Source: Paracoccaceae bacterium
Lineage (GTDB): Bacteria > Pseudomonadota > Alphaproteobacteria > Rhodobacterales > Rhodobacteraceae
Direction of reading: 5' to 3'
DNA: 64,000 nt
Assembly: GCA_013214575.1 (NCBI GenBank)
Contig: JABSSD010000002.1
Location: 62,001-126,000 of the forward strand
Each line of letters starts with the position of its first letter. The first letter of the stretch is position 1. Made by a program: the position numbers and the translations under genes. This document shows, piece after piece, positions 56,019-63,541 of the stretch. Below the pieces are notes generated by a model that saw nothing but the letters and a program-made list of their open reading frames with translations, did no database searches and was not told where the DNA came from.

Positions 56019-57438
56019 TGAGATTATCCTTGAGGATAGAAATTGTTTCGAAAATGTTGTCGTAGTTATATTGGGCTGTCTCGAATGCACTTTCATCCCT
56101 AATTTGTTTTTCAACAATTCCCCATCGTGCTTTCAATGTAGACACTTCGGTATTTGTTTGTTTTAGTTCAAAATTAATGCCTGCGATTGCAGTCTGCGAT
56201 GCGCGGATGGAGCTTTCTACTCTCGAAATCTCCAACTCCAAATTTGAGATTTTCTGAGAGTATCGGGATATAGATCGAGAGGCGCGCCTCTTTTTGTCAT
56301 GATCTTTCGGCCACTCTTGGCGTGCTGTCGTTGATTTCGAAGTGTTGCAAATGTATGCACTATCAACCATTCTAAATGGGTCGTTGTGGTGTGCGCCGCC
56401 GCCACAGTCGTAAGGGAAATGGCCACGTATTCTTCGTTGTGCGGAGTTGAAATCCGACTGAGCGGCTCTCATGAGTTTTTGAGCTTGAGAACGTTGATGT
56501 GCAAGGTCAGAAAGTTTTTCCGATCTTAGTGAAATATTCCTATTTAAATCTTTCTTTTCAGCCTTAAGTAACGTGATGTGCGAATCTAGTTGTTCGATTG
56601 TCTCGGAAAGTTCACCGAATACCCGCTCGAGTTCCTCTTGATCCTTGATCGTCTGCGCGAGTATTAGTTCCGCTACAATCAGCGTATTTTGACTACGTTT
56701 AATTTGTGTACCCACAATTTCTGATAATTCGAGATCCCGTTTGCGGATCTCCTTTTCTAATAACCTGATTTTTCTATTTACGTTACTTCTAGTTTTCGAC
56801 CATGTTGGTATTACGATGAGCTCCAATTCAGCTCTCGTAAAATTGGCGTAAACTTTGTACAGTTTCAAAAACCAGTCGTCATCAGTGGTTGGTATGAAAA
56901 ATTTCGAAAACGCTCTAAGTGATACTATGCGCTTATGCAGTTCTGTAGGAATTTTCTTCAGCTTCTTGAGTTGTTCTCTTGCGTCGTCCAAAGCGATTAT
57001 CTGGTTTTGCAGGTCCCATAGGAAAATGGAAGTTGATTTTGGGGTGATGGGAAAATCACTTGGTGCTATAGGAAGGGGGGCAAACTGGAAATTTACTTTA
57101 TTAAAGTGTGCGCTAATTTTATTTGCCTGTTTAGTGAGTTCTTTTGAGGTTGGGCTTGAATTGTAAAATGGCGGGGTTACATCGATAACATCTTCTGGTT
57201 TGTCTAAAACAATCCCATGCCTGCTCCTTTCGAACCAGCCATACCATGCCTGAGCTTTCTCGATATCCTTCCACAGACTTCTGAAATCCTTGGCCCATTT
57301 GTACACCTGATGGGAGCTTGCAGATAGACCGTTGTTTGTATCTTGTGCATTGAGATAAGTTGGGGAAATGTACATTACTGCAAAAGATATCAATATGGGG
57401 ATAGTTGTTTTTCTTAAATACTTCCTAATGTTGAGCAC
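56008..57438 (-). CDS. Exported coiled-coil protein (first of pair)
   Basis: 476 residues from a GTG with GAGG nine bases upstream. A signal peptide (TTIPILISFAVMYISPTYLNAQ) is followed by a globular segment (AQAWYGWFERSRHGIVLDKPEDVIDV) and long coiled-coil stretches (ISRYSQKISNLELEISRVESSIRASQ). Two cysteines (CGG and CNT) could form a disulfide. No family recognised. It shares its general plan with the gene that follows and may have arisen by duplication, or the two may form a hetero-oligomer in the periplasm. Confidence 0.7.
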   Translation of the reverse strand: MLNIRKYLRKTTIPILISFAVMYISPTYLNAQDTNNGLSASSHQVYKWAKDFRSLWKDIEKAQAWYGWFERSRHGIVLDKPEDVIDVTPPFYNSSPTSKELTKQANKISAHFNKVNFQFAPLPIAPSDFPITPKSTSIFLWDLQNQIIALDDAREQLKKLKKIPTELHKRIVSLRAFSKFFIPTTDDDWFLKLYKVYANFTRAELELIVIPTWSKTRSNVNRKIRLLEKEIRKRDLELSEIVGTQIKRSQNTLIVAELILAQTIKDQEELERVFGELSETIEQLDSHITLLKAEKKDLNRNISLRSEKLSDLAHQRSQAQKLMRAAQSDFNSAQRRIRGHFPYDCGGGAHHNDPFRMVDSAYICNTSKSTTARQEWPKDHDKKRRASRSISRYSQKISNLELEISRVESSIRASQTAIAGINFELKQTNTEVSTLKARWGIVEKQIRDESAFETAQYNYDNIFETISILKDNLNEL

Positions 57439-57643
57439 AAATTTTTCCTCGCGATAATAGTGGTATAGGAAATTGACTCACATCCTGTAGGGTCCTTGTG
57501 TCACAATCAAGGGTGTAGGGGCTGTGTTCAGCTGCAGCGACGCCACGTATTAAAGACGCTTGAGTTCTGCTTTTTGATTTTCTTGTACCCTACTTCGGCG
57601 CGGAAGGTTGCTTGTAGAAGAGTCACTTACCGTAGCCTGCGGT

Positions 57644-58032
57644 CTACCTGGCGGGGCGAAATTCTTTCGTTTGTGGTTTGATTTTATCCCAAATCTTCGG
57701 GGGAGTCCCAAGTTGGGTCAGTGTGGACTCTCTAATGGCTTCGATCTCAGCCAGCGGTTCGTCATGGAGCTTGAGATGTTCCTCAAATTTTTTTGATCCC
57801 ATATTTGGGTCCGTGGACATTCGTCTTGATGCGCTGAGGGCGGCAACAAGGTTCCAATTTGCGACATTTCTGCTATCGGTGTTGTCGTAACGCGTTGTGA
57901 TAACGCGAAATATTTTGATCCTTGCGAAGTGATTTTTGACCAGTCGCCGCCAACGGTAAGCATCCACATCGTAGTCCGTTGTATTATTCGGTTCGATTTT
58001 GGTGGTATGACTACAGTCACATATCTATCCAT
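57644..58032 (-). pseudogene. IS5-family transposase remnant
   Basis: The C-terminal end of an IS5/IS427-type transposase is visible as YRWRRLVKNHFARIKIFRV followed by ITTRYDNTDS and NWNLVAAL. The preceding part IPPKSNRIIQR lies in another frame, joined by the apparent loss of one base near 57990. The first two thirds of the gene and both IS ends are missing. It is a dead fragment between the coiled-coil pair and the AAA+ gene. Confidence 0.7.
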
Positions 58033-58087
58033 TTTGGTCCGGGTGGAAAAATTACCCCCTGGGCCAATCTTCCTTTTTTGTCACTCA

Positions 58088-59449
58088 TTATGCATGCCCC
58101 ATGTCGTTGTGACGTTCATCGATTAGCTGCTTGATCAGTTCAGAGAGGACCCGAACCGATTTGTGCCGCGGGAAAGTGCTTTCGAGATATTCGATGTCGC
58201 CTGATGTCAGGTCGAGAAAGCGTCGATCAACTCCCAGGTTGTTAGCGTAATCGCCGATGATTGATGTGATGATCGGTCGGACCTGTTCCTGCTGCGGAGC
58301 ATCAATGGAGTACACCGTGCATCGCGATAATAAGGGGGCTGGGATAGTGTTCAAAGTATTCGCTGTGAACATCCATGAAACTCTGCTTGCATTCACCTCG
58401 CAGGCGAGGAACTTCTCATACCAGTGTGAATTTTCACTTGGTTCAAGAAGGGGAAGCAGCGCACCGTGAAGGTCACCATTGTGCGAGCTATCTGCTTTGT
58501 CAATTTCGTCAATCACCATTAGAGGATTGATCATCTTTCCGTCAGCCATTGCTGCAGTGACGCAGCTCGGCGTTGCTGTCGACCAACCTGCAGATACTCC
58601 GAAAATATTTGAATCGCGCATACCAGCAACGTTGAGAGTTGCCATGTAAACGCCGAGAATTTGTCCAATCTGTTGAAGTAACTGGGTTTTGCCGATGCCT
58701 GGCGGGCCCACCAAGATTGTTGGTCGAAGTTGAATTTCGTCCTGGCCAAAGTTCCAGCGCCGAAGGAGCTGGGATGCGATACCCATGATCGCAAGTTCTG
58801 CATTTGGAAAAGTATTCTTCAAGGCCTCGAGTTCCTTAATCTGGCCAATGCCATGGAGCCTTGCGACTTCCAGTGGTTTGAAGATGCGCTTAATGCGGGT
58901 GTTTAGTTCTCTCTTCACAGAGCGTTCGAGCTCATTTTCAGGTTTTTTCAAATACAACTCAAACTGCAGATCGGACACAGTCTGATCTAGAGGGATGACT
59001 GTTTTGCCTCGCATAGCGCTCTCCCGTTCAGCGACGATCTTCTTTAGAAACGACAAAGGAGTTTTGCGAATCATCTGACGCCAAGTGCGCCGCCAGGATA
59101 AAGGGTTGCCTGTTGCCGCGATGGCAAATCCGATATTGGATGACAACTGCTCATCATTATCTGAGAAGTGCGATTTCTCGAACTCTACCCATGGATCTTG
59201 GTCGGATTTCGAATGAAAATGGTGAGCCAGCGTTGTCAGATCGCAAGCTTCAAGAATTGTAGACTTGATCCATTCAAGATCGTCGTAGTCGAGCTTTTCG
59301 AAAATGTCACTTAAGCGGATTTCATCAAACGGATCGCCGTTGGACCAACGCTCGATCATTTCAATCCAACGAGGATCTTTGTCATTCTCTGGCGTGCTTC
59401 CGTAAGGTTTAGCGTCTTCTTGCGCTGCATGCTTGTCTTTGGCTGGCAT
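58088..59449 (-). CDS. AAA+ family ATPase
   Basis: 453 residues. The N-terminal 190 residues are unassigned and helical. A AAA+ module follows with Walker A LVGPPGIGKTQLLQQI, Walker B LMVIDEIDKAD, sensor 1 in WMFTANTLN and an arginine-finger-like PLLSRCTVYSID. The module resembles the Lon/MoxR-like branch, but no protease domain is attached. GGAGGAG precedes the ATG. It may remodel a partner; the coiled-coil pair lies downstream on the same strand, separated by the transposase remnant. Confidence 0.8.
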   Translation of the reverse strand: MPAKDKHAAQEDAKPYGSTPENDKDPRWIEMIERWSNGDPFDEIRLSDIFEKLDYDDLEWIKSTILEACDLTTLAHHFHSKSDQDPWVEFEKSHFSDNDEQLSSNIGFAIAATGNPLSWRRTWRQMIRKTPLSFLKKIVAERESAMRGKTVIPLDQTVSDLQFELYLKKPENELERSVKRELNTRIKRIFKPLEVARLHGIGQIKELEALKNTFPNAELAIMGIASQLLRRWNFGQDEIQLRPTILVGPPGIGKTQLLQQIGQILGVYMATLNVAGMRDSNIFGVSAGWSTATPSCVTAAMADGKMINPLMVIDEIDKADSSHNGDLHGALLPLLEPSENSHWYEKFLACEVNASRVSWMFTANTLNTIPAPLLSRCTVYSIDAPQQEQVRPIITSIIGDYANNLGVDRRFLDLTSGDIEYLESTFPRHKSVRVLSELIKQLIDERHNDMGHA

Positions 59450-59473
59450 TCCAGACTCCTCCGATGAAGTAAA

Positions 59474-59569
59474 TGGTAGGAGGGCAGGGACTCGAACCCT
59501 GATGTGTCACAGTAATCTGCTGCCGACGAAGAAGGGGTATAAACCCGACCACCGCACCTGCGCCCTCCC
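59474..59569 (-). tRNA. tRNA-like structure, probably defective
   Basis: On the minus strand a GGGAGGG/CCCTCCT acceptor stem, a perfect T-arm (CAGGG-TTCGAGT-CCCTG) and a 3' ACCA frame a 96-base sequence. The 61 bases between show no good D-arm and no proper anticodon stem (GGG-TTTATAC-CCC has only three pairs). It could be a degenerate class II tRNA, a tRNA 3' half captured by an integrated element, or a tRNA-like regulatory RNA. Confidence 0.4.
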
Positions 59570-59761
59570 AAAGAATTGGGTACATATCTGCTTAGGCAGA
59601 TATGTTTTGGGACGCGGTATGGTTGAGCGCGGTCATCATGGTTCTTGTAGAATAGGCCTCTTCATTTTGCCCGTCAATATAGAAGACGTTTAGCCGGACC
59701 GTCGCGTGAAGCAGAGAAAAATCTTCGAAATACTCCCAGACTTGTGTGTCGCCCACTCAGA

Positions 59762-60934
59762 CTAAGGGCATACAAATTGTGACCATTTCAGCATTAGCGC
59801 CCGCCTAGGGGCCAATAAGTCCGAACGATGATACGACCGTTCAACTGTGCCGCCTACAACATGTGACAACGATGTTTCTGCGACTTGCCATGTACCTGCC
59901 TCTGTCTCTCGCGTCCAATCTTTGAAGCTGCTTCTGAAGCCGTGTGGGCGGCCTTCTTCGCCCATTTCGTTGAGAACTTTTAAGAGTGCATTCCCATGGA
60001 TGGCTTTGTTCCGGTGCCCAGGGAAGAGGAAACCATTTTTACTGCGCCTTCGACAGTCTTCAGCAATTCGAAGTGCTTCTAGAGAAAGAGGAATGCGAAC
60101 TTCCTTGGTCTTGCCCTCTCTGCCCTTGATGCGCAGGGGGGGGACTGTCCAAACATCGTTTTCGATTTCTGAGAACTGAGCCCCGCAGATACTGGCAGCG
60201 CGTGCTGCTGTTAGGATCAGAAAACGTAGTGCGAGATGACTCGATGTTTTCTTATGTAGGCGCCCGTAGACAGAAGGCACATCTTCCCAGGGCGTGGCCT
60301 CAATATGCCTTGTCACGTGGCTTTGGGCCCCGAGTTGCTCCGTAGCCTTATTTACGATTTGGGGATCAACTGTGCACTCATGTAAATGACAGTGCTTGAG
60401 AACGAGTCGTGTCCTTTGCGCGACTTTCTCCGAAGTTGGCACTTTGGATTTCCATAAAGGAGCCAGTACTCTCTTGATGTCCGCTACCGTAAGCGTCGAG
60501 ACGCGCCGCTTGCCTAATTTCGGGATAACATGAACATCCAATGGGGACCGCCACCGCCCCGCTTTTCCTCCCCTTTTTAGGTCGTCTTTGTTGTTTTCGA
60601 GCCAGTGGTCAATCGCTTTGGCAACGGTCGGGTCATATTTGTTCTGTTGGAAATTTTCCTTCGCCCGTTCTTCGTCTCGAGCCGAGATGGGGTCAATGCC
60701 GCGGTTTTTCTTTCTTTCCCATGCATCCCTCTGACTACGAGCATCGGCAAGGCCAATTGAAGGATAAGTCCCAAGGCCCATGTCCCTTCGGTTTCCGATC
60801 AGGCAATAACGATAGATCCATTTTCCCCGGTTTTTCCCATACATCTGAAGTTGTAGGCCGCCACCGTCATACAACACTCCGATTTCGGTATTCTTGATTT
60901 TTGTTACACTTAGTTTGTGCCTTGCTCTACTCAT
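59762..60934 (-). CDS. Tyrosine recombinase (integrase) of element B, P4 type
   Basis: 390 residues. The N-terminal DUF4102-like arm-binding domain (VLYDGGGLQLQMYGKNRGKWIYRYCLIGNRRDMGLGTYP) precedes the core-binding and catalytic domains. Catalytic residues appear as LTAARAASICG (Arg), PHGFRSSFKDW (His-x-x-Arg), LSHVVGGTVERSYHRSD (His and nucleophile Tyr). The track ORF is 25 codons longer; the ATG (MSRARHKLSVTKI) is preferred. It is unlike the element A integrase, yet its element uses the same tRNA-Leu target. Confidence 0.9.
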   Translation of the reverse strand: MSRARHKLSVTKIKNTEIGVLYDGGGLQLQMYGKNRGKWIYRYCLIGNRRDMGLGTYPSIGLADARSQRDAWERKKNRGIDPISARDEERAKENFQQNKYDPTVAKAIDHWLENNKDDLKRGGKAGRWRSPLDVHVIPKLGKRRVSTLTVADIKRVLAPLWKSKVPTSEKVAQRTRLVLKHCHLHECTVDPQIVNKATEQLGAQSHVTRHIEATPWEDVPSVYGRLHKKTSSHLALRFLILTAARAASICGAQFSEIENDVWTVPPLRIKGREGKTKEVRIPLSLEALRIAEDCRRRSKNGFLFPGHRNKAIHGNALLKVLNEMGEEGRPHGFRSSFKDWTRETEAGTWQVAETSLSHVVGGTVERSYHRSDLLAPRRALMLKWSQFVCP

Positions 60935-60946
60935 AGATATTTCTCT

Positions 60947-60967
60947 GGCCCCACAATTAGCCCCACA
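60947..60967 (+). repeat. Right integrase arm sites of element B
   Basis: GGCCCCACA and AGCCCCACA, 12 bp apart, lie just upstream of the integrase start, with the same spacing as the pair at 47586-47606. Confidence 0.65.
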
Positions 60968-61039
60968 CTTAGCATGCAATTCTGTGCATCTTGTCGCGAC
61001 TGGCTGCAACGGTCATGTATGTAACCTATTGAAAATAAA

Positions 61040-61753
61040 CTATTCATGCGTTGCTCCGCGACAGTCTGCAGCACCAAGTGTGTCTTCTCGACCGCACCAA
61101 AATCCAATTGATAACATTGGATGAAATACCCTAAACTTAAGTTTAGGCCCCACTCTGGCCCCCACTTTAAACGTCGCTTGGCGGCGTATACAATGTGTCG
61201 ATCCGTGCGCCGGAAAGACCGGGCGCGCAGCCTTGTAGGGAAAAACCTTTTTGATCAGCCCATCGCGCACCATCTTATAGAAGGTGTCCTTCTGAAGGGT
61301 CCACCGCGGTGAACGGATCGCCTCAACCCCGGTTGCGAAGTGCCAGGGCTGAACCGGCTGGGTTGGTGGCTGATCGTTATCGACCCGCTCTTTTGCATGT
61401 CGATGCATCACGGGGTTTTCGACGGCGACACGGGGGATGTGTGGTACGTTCCAAATCGCTGAGAGCAGCTTCACCCCGTCATCCAGCTCATTCCACATGT
61501 CATCTAAGCTGCGCCCAGTTGGTGGACTTGCAAGCCAGCGCACTCCGCTGTTGCACAGGCGCGTGATGGGTGGATGCATAACCGCCATCAGATCCCAGTC
61601 ATTCTGCATGATATCGAGGATGTCTCCTTGAATGTGACGATTGGTCGGCCGGTCGGCTGCCAGTTGGTCGCAGGACCAAGCGTGGTGACCAGAGGCCAGA
61701 AAGGCATCACGGACGATCCCGCTGGTTTCACATCCAATGAGTATTCCTGCCAT
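61040..61753 (-). CDS. Phage methyltransferase-like protein with a displaced C-terminus
   Basis: 237 residues as an ORF. The first 145 follow a phage family related to DNA methylases (GILIGCETSGIVRDAFLASGHHAWSCD, IQGDILDIM, WDLMAVMHPP where relatives have HPPC, and LCNSGVRWL). The expected last third is absent. Instead a short helix-rich stretch (TLQKDTFYKMVRDGLIKKV), weakly like an excisionase HTH, leads through the arm and att sites to a stop in element B. The catalytic region is altered (HPPI), so activity is doubtful. It may be a rearranged or truncated gene. Confidence 0.5.
   Translation of the reverse strand: MAGILIGCETSGIVRDAFLASGHHAWSCDQLAADRPTNRHIQGDILDIMQNDWDLMAVMHPPITRLCNSGVRWLASPPTGRSLDDMWNELDDGVKLLSAIWNVPHIPRVAVENPVMHRHAKERVDNDQPPTQPVQPWHFATGVEAIRSPRWTLQKDTFYKMVRDGLIKKVFPYKAARPVFPAHGSTHCIRRQATFKVGARVGPKLKFRVFHPMLSIGFWCGREDTLGAADCRGATHE
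61082..61099 (+). repeat. Attachment site 3 (junction of elements B and C)
   Basis: GTCTTCTCGACCGCACCA is identical to the tRNA-Leu 3' end over 18 bases; flanks differ on both sides. Confidence 0.8.
61146..61165 (+). repeat. Arm-like sites at the left end of element C
   Basis: GGCCCCAC and GGCCCCCAC lie 11 bp apart, about 50 bp inside att 3, in the same orientation as the element B arm sites. This suggests a related integrase. Confidence 0.5.
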
Positions 61754-62031
61754 GCTACGTGTTTCCTTTGGCAGGTTGGTGGGGCGCGGCTATTTCAGCT
61801 GACTCAGTGCTGGGCAGGCGGTGTTCAATCAGGTGCGCTGCGCGCAGGCGGCTGGTGTATTCTTCTGGCTACTACGCAACGTTGCGGGCCGTTTCAATGA
61901 TCATTTTTTGTTGAGCAGACATCTAATTCTCGTTCATTTTGCAACCCCGCTGGGTACGCGTTTTTCGTATCGGTCGCGCTTGTCTTGCGTGAATTTGAAC
62001 TGGGTGTTCACACCCTTGGTTTGGTGGCGTG

Positions 62032-62328
62032 TTAGTCGAGGTGCTTCAGTATCTCTTGAAGAACCTCGGAGGGCAGTCGAGCGGGATCTCCGCCGAGGAT
62101 GAAATTATAGTCGACCTGGAATGCAGAAAGAAAATAGGTCATTAACTGCACTGATGGTGAGCCAGCTTGTTCTTGCGAACGAAATGTCGTGTATTTAATG
62201 CCCGCAGCTGAGGCGAGCTCTTTTTGGCTGAAACTCGACATCATGCGGGCCGCAACTAGGCGTTGATGAATGGCCTCAGGGGAGGTGTCTCCGCGGCGGC
62301 AGCGTTTTTCGATCTCTAAATAGTCCAT
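62032..62328 (-). CDS. XRE-family phage repressor-like protein
   Basis: 98 residues with an XRE helix-turn-helix (RMMSSFSQKELASAAGIKYTTFRSQEQAGSPSVQLM). It lacks a LexA-type cleavage domain, so it is a short CI-like or regulatory repressor. It faces the Cro/YdaS-like gene across an 87-bp control region with a long imperfect palindrome, the usual immunity-region layout of a prophage. Confidence 0.78.
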   Translation of the reverse strand: MDYLEIEKRCRRGDTSPEAIHQRLVAARMMSSFSQKELASAAGIKYTTFRSQEQAGSPSVQLMTYFLSAFQVDYNFILGGDPARLPSEVLQEILKHLD

Positions 62329-62356
62329 GGTAATGTATCCGTCAAAATTCGATTTA

Positions 62357-62394
62357 TTCGCACTAATTTTCAGTCACACTGATGAAAATGCGAA
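62357..62394. promoter_or_regulatory. Operator-like palindrome between repressor and cro-like gene
   Basis: TTCGCA...TTTTCA and TGAAAA-TGCGAA mirror each other around position 62378, with a 4-base insertion in the left arm. It lies in the divergent gap and would suit binding by the repressor. Confidence 0.5.
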
Positions 62395-62415
62395 AATATC
62401 GTATTGCCAACCTGC

Positions 62416-62649
62416 ATGACCACTCGAAATTTGATCCAAACGCCGGGCGGTTGCCGCGCCGTAGCCACGCGTCTTAACAAAAAACCGACCACTGTGCACA
62501 GGCACATGCAGGAGGGTGTTATCCCTGCTTCCTGGTCTGACGCGCTGTGCCGGATGGCCCGGGAACAGGGGATAGAAGAGCCACCGCGCTCGATGTTCTC
62601 TTTTTTCCAAGTCGCGCCTGACGAAGCAAAGGGGAGGGACGCAGCATGA
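62416..62649 (+). CDS. Cro/YdaS-like small DNA-binding protein
   Basis: 77 residues. TPGGCRAVATRLNKKPTTVHRHMQEGVIPASW is the pattern of YdaS/Cro-type proteins that oppose the repressor. The ATG at 62416 is preferred to the TTG four codons earlier. No ribosome-binding site is obvious. Its stop overlaps the next start as ATGA. Confidence 0.65.
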   Translation: MTTRNLIQTPGGCRAVATRLNKKPTTVHRHMQEGVIPASWSDALCRMAREQGIEEPPRSMFSFFQVAPDEAKGRDAA

Positions 62650-62849
62650 GCCGTCCTCGCCCGACCTTTGGTCCTCGCCCGTTTCCACAGTCCACGAGAC
62701 GTGGCGCTGGTTGCGATGTGAGCTTTCAAACAGCGCTGAACTGGTGGGGAGCGGTTCCCTCACCAGCCAGCCACATTGCCTTGCTGGTGATCCTGACTGA
62801 TCCGGGTGCGCCTGCATTTTTTGCGCAAGCGAGGGAGAGGGCAGCATGA
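62646..62849 (+). CDS. Small phage protein of unknown function
   Basis: 67 residues with no recognised domain. It is supported mainly by ATGA overlaps with both neighbours, which form a translationally coupled chain typical of early phage operons. GGGAGGGA lies before its start. The sequence is rich in Pro and Arg at the N-terminus (SRPRPTFGPRPFPQSTRR). Confidence 0.55.
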   Translation: MSRPRPTFGPRPFPQSTRRGAGCDVSFQTALNWWGAVPSPASHIALLVILTDPGAPAFFAQARERAA

Positions 62850-62956
62850 GTATTGAACTCTACTCGCTGATCAGGCGCCGTCTTGTCGCTCCCTTCGACC
62901 CGGGCATCTCCTGCACCCCTATCGGTGCAGGAGATGCACCCAAACCATCCTTTTAA
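62846..62956 (+). CDS. Small coupled ORF (36 aa)
   Basis: Begins with an ATGA overlap, preceded by GGGAGAGGG, and encodes MSIELYSLIRRRL followed by a short tail. It is below the ORF-track cutoff. A perfect 14-bp inverted repeat lies inside it. It may be a leader peptide for the next gene or the broken start of a longer gene. Confidence 0.4.
   Translation: MSIELYSLIRRRLVAPFDPGISCTPIGAGDAPKPSF
62904..62937 (+). repeat. Perfect 14-bp inverted repeat
   Basis: GCATCTCCTGCACC pairs with GGTGCAGGAGATGC across a 6-base loop. There is no T-run directly after it, so it is not a classical terminator. It sits over the end of the 36-aa ORF and the start of the next gene. Confidence 0.75.
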
Positions 62957-63335
62957 CCATTATAGAACCTTATGTCCGGCTGACGCCGACCACACACAAG
63001 ACTTAGATTTTGATTTTCAGGGATTCATTTCCAAGTTCTCGAGTGCCTATCCCCGAATGGGCGCCGCCGAGAAAACCGAGGATGAACTGCGTACCGCGCT
63101 GGGCGAGGGGGCTGACCCGCTGGAAGTGCTGGCAGGGGCCAAAGCCTATGCGGTTGAGCAGGAAGGCAACAAGCCTCGGTTCATCCTCTATTCCGAAAAC
63201 TGGCTGAAACAGAAACGCGGGCGCCAGCATGTCACGAAACCCAAAGAGCCAGTGGATCCAAAGAAGATCGTTGAAGCCCGAGCCAAGACCATCCTGGAAG
63301 GCATCCGATACAGCTTACCGGGTGACGGCCAGTGA
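62934..63335 (+). CDS. Phage early-region protein, unknown function
   Basis: 133 residues from the ATG at 62934 (the track ORF begins 17 codons earlier in the 36-aa gene). The central part (ISKFSSAYPRMGAAEKTEDELRTALGEGADPLEVLAGAKAYA, then RFILYSENWLKQKRG) is of a kind that I associate with the C-terminal regions of rhodobacterial phage replication proteins. It may therefore be the surviving tail of a longer gene. It overlaps the GapR-like fragment by 14 bp. Confidence 0.55.
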   Translation: MHPNHPFNHYRTLCPADADHTQDLDFDFQGFISKFSSAYPRMGAAEKTEDELRTALGEGADPLEVLAGAKAYAVEQEGNKPRFILYSENWLKQKRGRQHVTKPKEPVDPKKIVEARAKTILEGIRYSLPGDGQ

Positions 63336-63480
63336 GTTGCGCCAGTTCATCGAACGCCTTGAGCGCCTGGAGGCTGAAAAGAAAGATCTCGGCGATCAAA
63401 TGAAAGAGGTGTTCGCCGAAGCCAAAGGCCGCGGCTACGACACCAAGCTGCTGGCCCTGGCCGCCCAGCGCGCAGGGTGA
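63322..63480 (+). pseudogene. N-terminal fragment of a GapR-like (DUF2312) protein
   Basis: 52 residues from a GTG: TASELRQFIERLERLEAEKK, then MKEVFAEAKGRGYDTKLL, the typical first part of GapR/DUF2312, a DNA-overtwisting-sensing nucleoid protein. The family continues for about 35 residues and ends in a helix like EEExxLExYKEALG. Here it stops soon after GYDTK. That ending motif is found on the opposite strand at the window edge. Confidence 0.6.
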
Positions 63481-63538
63481 TGTCTAGGAGCGCGCGAAGT
63501 TGCTTGATTTCTTCCCGCTGCTCTTGCACGACACCCAT
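63347..63538 (-). pseudogene. Possible small phage gene cut at a junction
   Basis: Only the first 25 residues (MGVVQEQREEIKQLRALLDI) look protein-like. The rest is antisense to the GapR-like fragment. It follows the DUF1064 gene on the same strand by 3 bp. It may be a small gene that lost its 3' part at the same junction that cut gapR, or simply a chance ORF. Confidence 0.3.
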
Positions 63539-63541
63539 GCT

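Larger units (their letters stand above)
47534..61081. mobile_element. Integrated element B (about 13.5 kb)
   Basis: Lies between att copies 2 and 3. It has its own tyrosine integrase at the right end, an excisionase-like gene at the left, and AGCCCCACA arm sites in pairs at both ends. An HUH-type replication initiator suggests plasmid-like rolling-circle replication after excision. No conjugation or virion genes were seen. Cargo: HipA-kinase/HIRAN pair, resolvase, exported coiled-coil pair and AAA+ ATPase. Confidence 0.78.

Noticed and set aside
59356-59571. 71-aa minus-strand ORF
   Set aside because: Spans the tRNA-like structure and the start of the AAA+ gene in another frame; no domain.
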